Assembly: GCF_015207245.1 (NCBI RefSeq)
Contig: NZ_JADEXF010000193.1
Location: forward strand, 1 to 6,642
DNA length: 6,642 bases
Source of the DNA: Nostoc cf. edaphicum LEGE 07299
Lineage (GTDB): Bacteria > Cyanobacteriota > Cyanobacteriia > Cyanobacteriales > Nostocaceae
Direction of reading: 5' to 3'
A program made the translations under genes and the position numbers. Below are positions 1-6,380 of this stretch, one piece after another (positions within the stretch are counted from its first letter, which is position 1; every line of letters starts with the position of its first letter). Under the pieces are notes generated by a model. The model made no database searches. It was not told where the DNA came from and saw only the letters and a program-made list of their open reading frames with translations.

Positions 1-673
1 TAAAAATGCCGATGATCCCAAAAACAATGCCACGAGCAGCAATCCCAAACCTACCCAGACGCATTGCCCAAATTTGCTCGGTCTGAGTCATTTGATAAAG
101 TTTAAAATGCTTGCGAAATTTGCCTTTGTATGATCTATAAAGGTAAGAAATTCCAACGCCAATCACTGTCAAACCCAAAAGCACTACTAACCATCGTCCA
201 AAAGGTTGATTTAGAAAATATATCGTCCAATCTTCGACTGAATCGCTATCGCTACTACTTGAACCCATAATTAGTTTTATAGATGTCACAGCCAAACTCA
301 AGTAAGCGATCGCACTAAAAGCATAGCCCAGACGCTTGACAATTCGTTTAGCATTCATTTCTTTACCAGAATGTTCGGGGTCGAGAATAGTTTGCACAAA
401 ACGCCAGAGTGCATACCCAATCAGCCCAAGGGTGACGATAGCGAGGAGAAATTTACCGAAAGGCTGGGTGACAATCGTCTCTAGCGCACCACTAGTATTT
501 GTAGTTTTGCCACCAGAACCAAATGCTGCCTGTGCTGCTAGCAAACCCACGATAAAATAAACTAAACCTTTTGCAGCATAGCCTAATCTTGCCAATTGCT
601 CAACCCAAAGAGAAGAAGCTGCTTGTCTAACTGGCTGTTTAATGTTTTCAGGAAGTGGATCGCCTAGTGCCAT
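1..673 (-). CDS. DUF1206 multi-pass membrane protein, C-terminus outside window
   Basis: Reading from the ATG at 673, 224 codons stay open to the window edge, so the C-terminal end is missing. I translated it by hand and recognise the DUF1206 architecture: three tandem repeats, each a pair of hydrophobic segments. The repeat signature R-L-G-Y/R at the start of each unit is visible at about residues 29, 114 and 206 (ARLGYAAKG, KRLGYAFSA, MRLGRFGIAARG). The second helix of units 1 and 2 opens with QPFG(K/R) at about residues 70 and 156 and ends in a basic stretch. The family is usually about 270 residues, so roughly one helix is lost. It is an integral membrane protein of unknown function. There is no clear Shine-Dalgarno before the start. 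The gene lies 189 bp downstream of the HAD gene on the same strand, so it may have its own promoter. A HIP1 octamer lies inside it at 306. Confidence 0.85.
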   Translation of the reverse strand, partial: MALGDPLPENIKQPVRQAASSLWVEQLARLGYAAKGLVYFIVGLLAAQAAFGSGGKTTNTSGALETIVTQPFGKFLLAIVTLGLIGYALWRFVQTILDPEHSGKEMNAKRIVKRLGYAFSAIAYLSLAVTSIKLIMGSSSSDSDSVEDWTIYFLNQPFGRWLVVLLGLTVIGVGISYLYRSYKGKFRKHFKLYQMTQTEQIWAMRLGRFGIAARGIVFGIIGIF

Positions 674-744
674 ATGTTTATTTATTCAGGTTGGGTTAGG
701 ACTAAATATTTTGAGCCTACCCCAAAATTTATTCTGTTAATAAT

Positions 745-770
745 ATGCAGATTATGGCAATTTTCTGCAT
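745..770. repeat. Short inverted repeat in the HAD-DUF1206 spacer
   Basis: ATGCAGA at 745-751 and TCTGCAT at 764-770 are perfect 7-bp inverted arms around a 12-nt loop. A second weaker pair, ATTTTG/CAAAAT, lies at 708-713 and 723-728. Neither is followed by a clear T-run on the minus strand, so a rho-independent terminator is not supported. They may be regulatory or chance in AT-rich DNA. Confidence 0.3.
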
Positions 771-862
771 CCTTCCTAGTAGAGAAATATGTGATAGAGC
801 TGGTTAGCATGGCTTGTCTAATTTGATTCAATTTTTTTCATCTTATAATTATCTTTAAAGTT

Positions 863-1723
863 CTACTCACCAACACTTAGTTGTTGTAGAGAAATCTGTT
901 TACAAAGACTTTCTACTGCCAGTGTGAGAGACTGCATCAGTTCAGAATTTTCGCTGTAGTCTACAGGTGCAAGGTTTGCAACCCGTTGACTTTGGGTAAT
1001 GCTTAACTCCCGTCCCCATTCTTCTGGAGTGCTGTCTTTATATAATGCGATCGCTGTACCCTGTTCTTGATTCATTAAGGAGAAACAGGGAATATCTGAC
1101 TCACCATCACCAACATAAATCACCTGTGTTAGTGGTACGTGCAGTTCATCTGGCGAGACATCACGATAAACAAACATTTTACCATCATCTTGATGACCTT
1201 CAATTCCTTTTGCTAATTGAAACATATAGCGAGTTTTTTCTGTGTGGGTAACAATTTTTTTGACAAATTCAATTCCGCCATGTTCGCCATAGGAAAATTC
1301 ACAACCCCACATCGCTTTGAAATATGGAGTGATACAGTTATGGCGAGCAATTTCCACCATACCACAAGTAATTAAGTAAAATTCTACTTCTACTTTTGGG
1401 TTGATTTCATAGGCAGATTGACGCAAGCGATCAAACATTTGAGTAACGCCATCAAAAGGAGCTAAGTTTTGACCAAATTTGGCAATATATTCCTGCGTTA
1501 TTTTGTTTTCTTGTCGCTTTGATTCTTCAATGAGGGCGTAAAATCGAGCCAAAATTTTATCCCAATCTTTGTCAATTAATGGACGAATTTTGTTTTTCCG
1601 AAACTCCAGTGCGTCAATTTCCAAACTTGATAACAAAGCATCAACAGTATCCGGTACAAGAGTATCGTCGAAGTCGAAAACTACAGCGATGCGATTAGAT
1701 AGAGGTTTGGTTGAAAGAGTCAT
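863..1723 (-). CDS. HAD-superfamily phosphatase, phosphoserine-phosphatase-like
   Basis: A complete 286-residue cytoplasmic protein. HAD motif I is visible at residues 16-22 (FDFDDTL): D17 would be the nucleophile that forms the aspartyl-phosphate and D19 the general acid/base. Motif II is the Thr in YLITCG near residue 119. A Lys pair near 155 is a candidate for motif III. Motif IV is GDGESD near 205-210, whose acidic residues bind Mg2+. The segment between motifs I and II is long and helical, as in class I caps of the phosphoserine phosphatase group. The family supports phosphate-ester hydrolysis, but the substrate cannot be read from the sequence. The start ATG directly precedes the conserved core. 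The gene begins 29 bp after the stop of the broken glucoamylase, so the pair was probably co-transcribed; a role in sugar-phosphate metabolism is only an inference from that. It contains HIP1 at 1047. Confidence 0.85.
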   Translation of the reverse strand: MTLSTKPLSNRIAVVFDFDDTLVPDTVDALLSSLEIDALEFRKNKIRPLIDKDWDKILARFYALIEESKRQENKITQEYIAKFGQNLAPFDGVTQMFDRLRQSAYEINPKVEVEFYLITCGMVEIARHNCITPYFKAMWGCEFSYGEHGGIEFVKKIVTHTEKTRYMFQLAKGIEGHQDDGKMFVYRDVSPDELHVPLTQVIYVGDGESDIPCFSLMNQEQGTAIALYKDSTPEEWGRELSITQSQRVANLAPVDYSENSELMQSLTLAVESLCKQISLQQLSVGE

Positions 1724-1752
1724 AATTAAAACTTTAAACAGAGTAAAGAATG

Positions 1753-2880
1753 CTAATCAACAAAAGCAACTTGATAGTTGCTGTTTTCCCAGTTTTGAGA
1801 ATCAGTCCAGAAAAAGGTGAAATCAACGGTTGATGGGTGATGGGGAGAAATAGTAATATCTACAAATTCAATATCAATTGATGTTGCTGTTGAGTCAACG
1901 TTGTGTATTGTCTGCCAGTTGTCATTTGACCAATGCAAGCAAAATGGAGCTAATGCTTGAATTCGCAGTGTATATCCCTGCTTAATTGTGCGGATTTGAC
2001 GGTTGAATTTCCAAACTTCTAGGAATTGAGTTGGTTTTTGATTTTCCGAATAACGGTTTGCTACTTCTGGAATCCAGTCAAACACTTTGCCATCATGAAC
2101 AGAACGCAGTAGTTTGATATACTCTGCGTGCGCCCATGCTAGAGGCATTGCTGAACCTGTAGGTCGTCCACAATACAGATGCGAGTCTGGACGGTCTGGT
2201 TTATCCCAAATTTGCTCTGGTAACATTCCTGTATCTGAAGCAAAGGCTTCCATCGCTTGGATGAAGGGTTGTACATCATGCCCTGCGGCTAGTTCGTAGT
2301 GTCCCCGTTCCCCCGTTAATAGCGGCCATGCACGTCCTTTGCCATAACTCAAGAAAGGGCCGCCATCTTCTCGTTGTCCATAGCCGTCGTGATTGTAACG
2401 ATGCCAGCAGGAACCCAAAGGAGTGTCTACCTTCAGTATCGCATCTACGACTTTGAGCGAATCGACAATCAAGCGATCGCTAGGCTTACGAATACCATAG
2501 CGGACTAATTCTAAAAACCCTGCATCGACAATTTCTTTTGCAGGAAATTGCCACTGACTACCAGGAGGACGATTGGCAATAGCCAGCATTCCCTGATTTG
2601 GATCTTCATTTGGCTGGGGGTTGTCAATATCCACCGGATTAATGCGGATGTAATGCCGTTTAATATCAGGAACCAAAGTTCCCTCGGTTGTTACCGTCCA
2701 GGCTTCTAAGTGACTTTCCAGAAAATCGGCGTACTCTTCAATAAATCTAGCCGTACTCTCATCTTTTCGCTCACGGGCATAAGTAGCCGCACAGATGAGG
2801 GCTGCAATATTTGAGGCCAGGGTTGAAGGCGAATAACCGCTTGCTTCCTCCCAACGTTCCTGCTGTGTCGCGGGGCCATG
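1753..2880 (-). pseudogene. C-terminal part of a GH15 glucoamylase-type hydrolase (broken gene)
   Basis: This is the (alpha/alpha)6 catalytic half of a family-15 glycoside hydrolase. Translated upstream of the TTG at 2676, the same frame continues with clear family sequence back to about 2880 and meets an in-frame TGA at 2908-2910. The extension encodes HGPATQQERWEEASGYSP; the glutamates of RWEE (codons at 2845-2850) correspond to the catalytic acid region of the family. The second catalytic glutamate is expected in AHAEY (codon at 2122-2124). Other landmarks are TTEGTLVPDIKRH, GSCWHRYNHDGYGQ, GRAWPLLTGERGHYEL and a beta-rich C-terminal tail. About 375 residues remain. The N-terminal domain and the first part of the barrel are absent from this frame. 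The only internal start of note is TTG 2676, which lies inside the domain and omits RWEE, so a product from it should be inactive. HIP1 occurs at 2473. Confidence 0.85.
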
Positions 2881-3206
2881 ATGGTGATGGTGTAGCGTCC
2901 TTCTGGGTCAGAGTTAGTTATCCGATATCCCAAGACGTGGGGGGAAATACGTTCCGTTTTTGTATAAAGATGTTTTTCTTCATGGAAAAAGCTAGAGCCA
3001 TCAGTAATCAAATACTGCAAATCTCGAATTTGGGGACGGTCAATAGTGGGATAATAAACTTCGTTGAGAATGCCATTGGAAAGGGTAAACCACACACGAC
3101 TGGAGATAGCCTTGGCAGTTCCTACCCCATCTTTGTTGCCTTGAGTCCACCGAGGTTCGAGTCCTGGTTGTCCAAAAGCTGTGCGTTGATGCTGAGATTG
3201 TGGCAT
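2706..3206 (-). pseudogene. N-terminal part of the same GH15 hydrolase, running into a wrong-frame tail
   Basis: The ATG at 3206 opens a reading frame of 166 codons. Residues 1 to about 107 match the N-terminal beta-sandwich domain found in bacterial and cyanobacterial GH15 glucoamylases/glucodextranases: FGQPGLEPRWTQGNKDGVGT, then NEVYYPTIDRPQIRDLQYL, then ITNSDPEGRYTI. From about residue 108 the frame has no family similarity (APRHSRNVGRKQAV and onward). The same DNA read one base out of phase gives the catalytic-domain sequence, so the last 59 or so residues are an out-of-frame artefact. The intact enzyme would remove glucose from the ends of alpha-glucans such as maltodextrin or glycogen. 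This fragment has only the accessory domain. It starts 42 bp after the ZIP gene stop on the same strand. Confidence 0.85.
2878..2891 (-). other. Deletion junction inside the GH15 gene
   Basis: On the minus strand the last N-terminal family residues (GRYTI, through 2886) and the first catalytic-domain residues (HGPATQQ, from 2880) meet in the short repetitive stretch ACCATCACCATCAT. The N-terminal frame reads ACC ATC ACC ATC ATG, while the catalytic frame is shifted by -1 and reads CAC CAT CAC CAT CAT GGC. The family middle, including the first barrel helices, is missing. I estimate about 300 residues from memory of family length; I did not measure it. Confidence 0.75.
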
Positions 3207-3248
3207 TTTTAATTTGAATAGTAAGTTTAAAATTCAAAATCTTGTAAT

Positions 3249-3983
3249 CTAACCAAAATAGGCAGAAATTAGGGCGAACAATGCAAAGCCTCCTACAAAA
3301 AAAAGAGTTTCTAGGTAGGTTTCTTTTTCTTTCTCAGCTGCTTCAGGAACCATATTTTCCACAACAACTGTGGTGAGTATCCCAGCAGTGAATGCTAGCA
3401 GACTAAACTGAAGAATCTCAGGTTGCCCCCTGACAGCCCAGTAACCAATGGTTACACCTAAAAAAGCAGGTAAGCAGAAGGATGCAGAGATTATTTGGCG
3501 CTTGCGGCGGGAAACTTTTTGATCTTTGAAGGTGGCAATAGTGACTAGTCCTCCGGGGATATTTGCCATAATTTGTCCCAATGCCAAAATCAACCCCAAT
3601 CCGAAAGAAATTGTTGAGCCAGTACCTACCATTAGTCCGTCGCTGAACAAATCAACTGCAACACCAAGAAAGATTAACCAAGATGCTGTGCTGTTGCGAT
3701 GTCCGCCAACACGTCTTTGTATCCATTTAATTAACTGGCGTGTGATGACGAAAAAGCCACCACCCATGACGAAGGCGAGAATAACTAACCAAGCAGGTTC
3801 AGCTTGCAGGATTTGCGGCATTAACTCAACACCTACAACTGCCAAGGCAATACCAGCAGCCAGATGCAGCGCCAAGCTTAAGTTTTGTGTAGAAGAGGGT
3901 AGAAACTCTGCCAAGCACCCTCCCAAGAAGCTGCCAATGGCGGGTAGAGTAGACAAAGCCAGAGCAATTAAATAATTTTGCAT
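3249..3983 (-). CDS. ZIP-family metal transporter with altered metal-site residues
   Basis: An inner-membrane protein of 244 residues from the ATG at 3983, with about eight hydrophobic segments and a basic cytoplasmic loop (IQRRVGGHR). ZIP family hallmarks are the second helix HLAAGIALAVVGVELMPQ, the paired helices 4 and 5, and VVVENMVPEA in helix 6. In ZupT/GufA proteins helices 4 and 5 carry HNxPEG motifs that bind the transported metal. Here the matching places read DLFSDG and ANIPGG, so both histidines and one glutamate are absent. The fold is clear; zinc or iron uptake is not proven. The frame is open further upstream to a TTG at 4031, but those 16 extra residues come from an NRAMP gene remnant (see 3997-4063), so I prefer ATG 3983. 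No good Shine-Dalgarno is visible there. It lies between the small membrane gene and the broken glucoamylase, probably in one transcript. Confidence 0.82.
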   Translation of the reverse strand: MQNYLIALALSTLPAIGSFLGGCLAEFLPSSTQNLSLALHLAAGIALAVVGVELMPQILQAEPAWLVILAFVMGGGFFVITRQLIKWIQRRVGGHRNSTASWLIFLGVAVDLFSDGLMVGTGSTISFGLGLILALGQIMANIPGGLVTIATFKDQKVSRRKRQIISASFCLPAFLGVTIGYWAVRGQPEILQFSLLAFTAGILTTVVVENMVPEAAEKEKETYLETLFFVGGFALFALISAYFG

Positions 3984-3996
3984 GGTACTACTTTTT

Positions 3997-4063
3997 TTGG
4001 GCAACAGCCGATGATTTAAATAAAAAATCAACCAGATTGCCCAGCTTTGGAACCGGAAAGTTG
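3997..4063 (-). pseudogene. Remnant of a second NRAMP gene copy with an internal deletion
   Basis: Two segments match the intact NRAMP gene in the same strand and order. Positions 3997-4024 match 4381-4408 at 26 of 28 bases (protein YLNHRMLP, residues 423-430). Positions 4024-4044 are identical to 5326-5346 over 21 bases, and the match continues to 4063/5366 with about four substitutions and a one-base gap (protein QLPGPKNWAIWLI). In the intact gene these segments lie 918 bp apart, exactly 306 codons, and here they are fused in frame as WAIWLI-F-YLNHRLLPK. The one-base gap throws the upstream part out of frame. This is best explained as the scar of a degraded tandem NRAMP duplicate. The remnant supplies the last codons of the small membrane gene and the untranslated leader (or a spurious N-terminal extension) of the ZIP gene. 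Confidence 0.8.
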
Positions 4064-4210
4064 TGAATCCTCTTCTCCATGTTGCTGATGTTGAGAGTCA
4101 TCGTCTTTAAAATGCAGCCACAGCAAAATTCCGCCAATAACAGCAAAGATGATGTTTAGCCAAAAGGTGTAATCAATGGTTAATAAGGCTTGTCCAATTT
4201 GATCTAACAT
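4028..4210 (-). CDS. Small single-span membrane protein, tail derived from NRAMP remnant
   Basis: A 60-codon frame from ATG 4210 with an in-frame TAG three codons upstream. Residues about 14-34 (YTFWLNIIFAVIGGILLWLHF) form one strong membrane segment. A hydrophilic His/Asp/Glu-rich stretch follows (KDDDSQHQQHGEED), which could face the cytoplasm and might weakly bind metal, though that is speculation. The last dozen residues (SQLSGSKAGQSG) are encoded by DNA homologous to the NRAMP gene and read out of its frame after a one-base gap, so the original C-terminus was probably different. I do not recognise the family. It could be a genuine small protein or the surviving last helix of a larger permease. 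It begins 43 bp after the NRAMP stop, and its TGA overlaps the possible TTG start of the longer ZIP frame. Confidence 0.5.
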   Translation of the reverse strand: MLDQIGQALLTIDYTFWLNIIFAVIGGILLWLHFKDDDSQHQQHGEEDSQLSGSKAGQSG

Positions 4211-4253
4211 TTCTGATACCTAACTTTCAAGTTATAGGACTGAGGCTCAACTT

Positions 4254-5672
4254 CTAACCACCACCAGATCCAGATCCAATGACTCCCAGCAATTGTAAAA
4301 GATAGATAATTGCAAATACACCGAAAAATATGCCAGCGATCGCTGTTCCACCAAAAATAATTTTTGATGGTTGCAGTTCCTTGGGCAACATTCGATGATT
4401 TAAATAAAGAGTCAGTCCAGTAACGATGGGGATGTGAGCAGCTTCAATTCCACCTGCGGTTTGTAGCAAGCCGACAGGTTCACCGAAAAACAGGTAAACG
4501 GCGATGGGTAAGGCTACCAGTAGCACTACAATATAGAAACGCTGCAAAAACTTTTCATTTGTCCAACGTCCTCGCACGCCAAACCCTTGCAGTAATATCT
4601 GCGTACCATCGGCAAACATTCGTCCAAATCCATCTTCTACAGAAAGTACGGTACTACAGAAAGTTATAAAAACGATCGCTACCATAAACCAAAAGCCAAA
4701 TGGCCCCCAAAGGTCGCCTAGCAGACTACCCAGAGTTTCCGCTACTTGATTTTCTTTTGGTACAAGTCCTTGTGGACGCAGCAACTCACCACCAAGAATC
4801 AAGAAAGACAACGCCGCCAAGAGCGCACCCACCACTGCTAAAGTGTTGGATATAGTCATGAGATTTAGCCAACCGCGCAGTTTCTTTTTTTGCTCCTGGT
4901 TGAGTTGCTTGGAGTCTATGCTCTCTTTTCCTTCAACACTAGCTGCACCGTATCCTCTGGCTTCTACCCAGTAGGAATACCACATTAATCCGGCTGCACC
5001 TGCCAACATGAAACCCAACCAAGGCAGTATTTCTTGATACTGGACATCTTGTGGAACTTGCGGTACTAACCCAGTTGCTAGTTGGCGAACATTAGGGAAA
5101 ACGAAAATAGCCGCAGCTACCACTGCTACAGTACGGGCAATCCCCACATAAGAAGAAATCTTTTCTACTACGTTGTATTGCCCCAAAAGTACGATCGCAG
5201 CTGTTACAACAATGATAATTACTGTCCACAGTTGCACACTTCCTCCAGCAACCAAAATTAGCGCTGTCGCGGCGGCTCCTGAAAGTCCAGCAACGGTAGA
5301 AATTGCTACCACTACCTGGGGTAGCAAAATCAACCAGATTGCCCAGTTTTTGGGGCCGGGAAGTTGTTTGAAACCTTCTAGAATAGTTGCGCCGGTACAA
5401 ACTGAAAAGCGACCAACTTCACCATTAATAAACCATTTCAAAACCACAGCAGCAAGTAGCGCCCATAATAGCGTGTAACCGTAGAGTGCGGCAATTCTTG
5501 GCGTGAATAGCAATTCACCCGAACCCGCAGCCGAAAGCATCCACAAAAAACTCGGGCCTAGCCATTTCAAGTTATCCCAACCTTTGGGCGAATCTGGGAT
5601 GTTTACAGTGTTTTGTAGTTGCTGTTTGTTACTGGTATCTGTTGAGAAATTGCGATCGCTTTTATTATTCAT
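4254..5672 (-). CDS. Divergent NRAMP-family transporter
   Basis: A complete 472-residue inner-membrane protein with about 11 membrane helices, after a polar N-terminal tail of about 35 residues. The family is recognised from the first helix region (LKWLGPSFLWMLSAAGSGEL followed by IAALYGYTLLW), the long helix-rich body and the C-terminal LYLNHRMLPKE loop. Canonical Mn/Fe transporters of the family have DPGN in helix 1 and MPHN in helix 6. Here the aligned places read GSGE (residues 50-53) and a Tyr/Trp-rich AGLMWYSYWVEARG (about 227-240). It therefore belongs to an NRAMP-related branch whose substrate cannot be assigned; manganese uptake should not be assumed. The C-terminus is an unusual Gly/Ser tail (GSGSGGG). 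ATG 5672 is preceded by only a weak GGGA. It is the first gene after a 134-bp spacer and likely leads the transcript continuing into the small membrane gene and ZIP. HIP1 at 4336 and 5652. Confidence 0.85.
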   Translation of the reverse strand: MNNKSDRNFSTDTSNKQQLQNTVNIPDSPKGWDNLKWLGPSFLWMLSAAGSGELLFTPRIAALYGYTLLWALLAAVVLKWFINGEVGRFSVCTGATILEGFKQLPGPKNWAIWLILLPQVVVAISTVAGLSGAAATALILVAGGSVQLWTVIIIVVTAAIVLLGQYNVVEKISSYVGIARTVAVVAAAIFVFPNVRQLATGLVPQVPQDVQYQEILPWLGFMLAGAAGLMWYSYWVEARGYGAASVEGKESIDSKQLNQEQKKKLRGWLNLMTISNTLAVVGALLAALSFLILGGELLRPQGLVPKENQVAETLGSLLGDLWGPFGFWFMVAIVFITFCSTVLSVEDGFGRMFADGTQILLQGFGVRGRWTNEKFLQRFYIVVLLVALPIAVYLFFGEPVGLLQTAGGIEAAHIPIVTGLTLYLNHRMLPKELQPSKIIFGGTAIAGIFFGVFAIIYLLQLLGVIGSGSGGG

Positions 5673-5806
5673 TTTTTGCTATCCCATTAGCACCAATATC
5701 GTTGATGAATTCATCTCAAATGCTCAATTTGCCTTTGGATGGCTTGAGTAACCATCACAAGTAGATTTTCTAAGAATGCTGCAATTGAGCGAATTATGTC
5801 TATTTG

Positions 5807-6187
5807 TTAGAAAGCACGACGACGCACGGGTGGTATACTACTGCGTAAAGCTTGCCACGTCAGCGCTCCTACCCTACCATCACCAACTATTCTTTGCGAT
5901 CGCTGAAAGGTAGCTACTGCTGTAGCAGTTCTAGGACCATAGATACCATCAATAGCTCCGTTATAAAATCCTAAATATTTCAAGACAGCTTGCACATCTC
6001 TCACCGGCTGTCCACGAGATCCACGCGTAAGAAAGGGAGCTCTCACAGGAGAGTATTTTGAAAGCCTACCTGTAATTGAGGTTGTCTGCGCCTTAGCAGG
6101 TACAAAACTAAAGGGTAACATCCCCAAAAATAATGTAGAAATTAACCCCAATGGTAAAATTATTGAGCGCATAAATCGAATATTCAT
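5807..6187 (-). CDS. Secreted peptidoglycan-binding-domain protein
   Basis: A 126-residue protein with a clear Sec signal peptide: Arg-containing N-terminus, hydrophobic core at about residues 8-29, and an AKA-Q cleavage site after residue 33. The mature part of about 93 residues is mostly one PG_binding_1 domain at about residues 53-114. Its typical features are LTRGSRGQPVRDVQAVLKYLG, then the glycine-rich GAIDGIYGPRTATAVATFQ, then GALTWQAL. No catalytic domain is attached, so by itself it would bind cell wall in the periplasm and not cut it. The basic C-terminal end (PPVRRRAF) could add affinity for the anionic wall. Start ATG 6187 fits the signal peptide and a Shine-Dalgarno (see 6200-6204). 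It is on the same strand as the NRAMP gene, 134 bp upstream of it, and probably is a separate unit. HIP1 at 5896. Confidence 0.88.
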   Translation of the reverse strand: MNIRFMRSIILPLGLISTLFLGMLPFSFVPAKAQTTSITGRLSKYSPVRAPFLTRGSRGQPVRDVQAVLKYLGFYNGAIDGIYGPRTATAVATFQRSQRIVGDGRVGALTWQALRSSIPPVRRRAF

Positions 6188-6199
6188 AAATTTATATTT

Positions 6200-6204
6200 C
6201 TCCT
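6200..6204 (-). promoter_or_regulatory. Shine-Dalgarno of the peptidoglycan-binding gene
   Basis: The minus strand reads AGGAG 12 nt before ATG 6187. The spacing is slightly long, but it is the clearest ribosome binding site in the window and supports that start. Confidence 0.55.
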
Positions 6205-6313
6205 AAATTAAACACATTCAATTGTTTTTATAACTGGATAAAGCTCAACTATTTGTAATAATGCACCCGTTGTTTTAAAAGTGTTTCGCTGTGACTTGAG
6301 GCATTTTTAAATA

Positions 6314-6338
6314 CCCCCTAACCCCCCTTAAAAAAGGG
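6314..6338. repeat. C-rich palindromic repeat of the Nostoc type
   Basis: The stretch CCCCCTAACCCCCCTTAAAA followed by AAGGG resembles a dispersed repeat seen many times in filamentous cyanobacterial genomes. CCCTT (6325-6329) and AAGGG (6334-6338) can pair around an AAAA loop. The pairing is too short to call a terminator with confidence. Confidence 0.5.
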
Positions 6339-6380
6339 AAAGCCGGAATCAAAGTCTCCCAAGTTAGTTATCAGTAGATT

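Noticed and set aside
336..560. Plus-strand open frame of 74 codons
   Set aside because: It lies opposite the DUF1206 gene, which has clear repeats and membrane helices; the plus frame has no family features.
690..831. Minus-strand open frame of about 47 codons starting at TTG 831
   Set aside because: Beyond the first ten residues resembling the small membrane protein it has no membrane segment or recognisable feature; treated as possible remnant, not as a gene.
2881..2898. Programmed -1 frameshift joining the two GH15 frames
   Set aside because: A frameshift alone would not restore the missing middle of the enzyme, and no standard slippery heptamer is visible; deletion explains the data better.
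2811..3212. Plus-strand open frame of 133 codons opposite the glucoamylase remnant
   Set aside because: The minus strand here encodes recognisable GH15 sequence; the plus translation is unremarkable and looks like an antisense shadow.
3213..3238. Hairpin TTTGAAT/ATTCAAA between ZIP and GH15 as terminator
   Set aside because: The stem is only 7 bp of A/T-rich sequence with no GC core or T-run; the short spacing suggests read-through.
3526..3975. Plus-strand open frame of 149 codons opposite ZIP
   Set aside because: Its Pro/Thr/Lys-rich translation is typical of antisense to a hydrophobic membrane gene; ZIP on the minus strand explains the DNA.
5092..5400. Minus-strand frame of 102 codons inside NRAMP, and a plus frame at 5173-5478
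   Set aside because: Both are out-of-frame shadows of the NRAMP coding sequence.
5722..5790. Inverted pair GCTCAATT (5722-5729) and AATTGAGC (5783-5790) upstream of NRAMP as a metal-regulator operator
   Set aside because: The arms are 53 bp apart and AT-rich, and I cannot match them to a known Mn, Fe or Zn regulator site.
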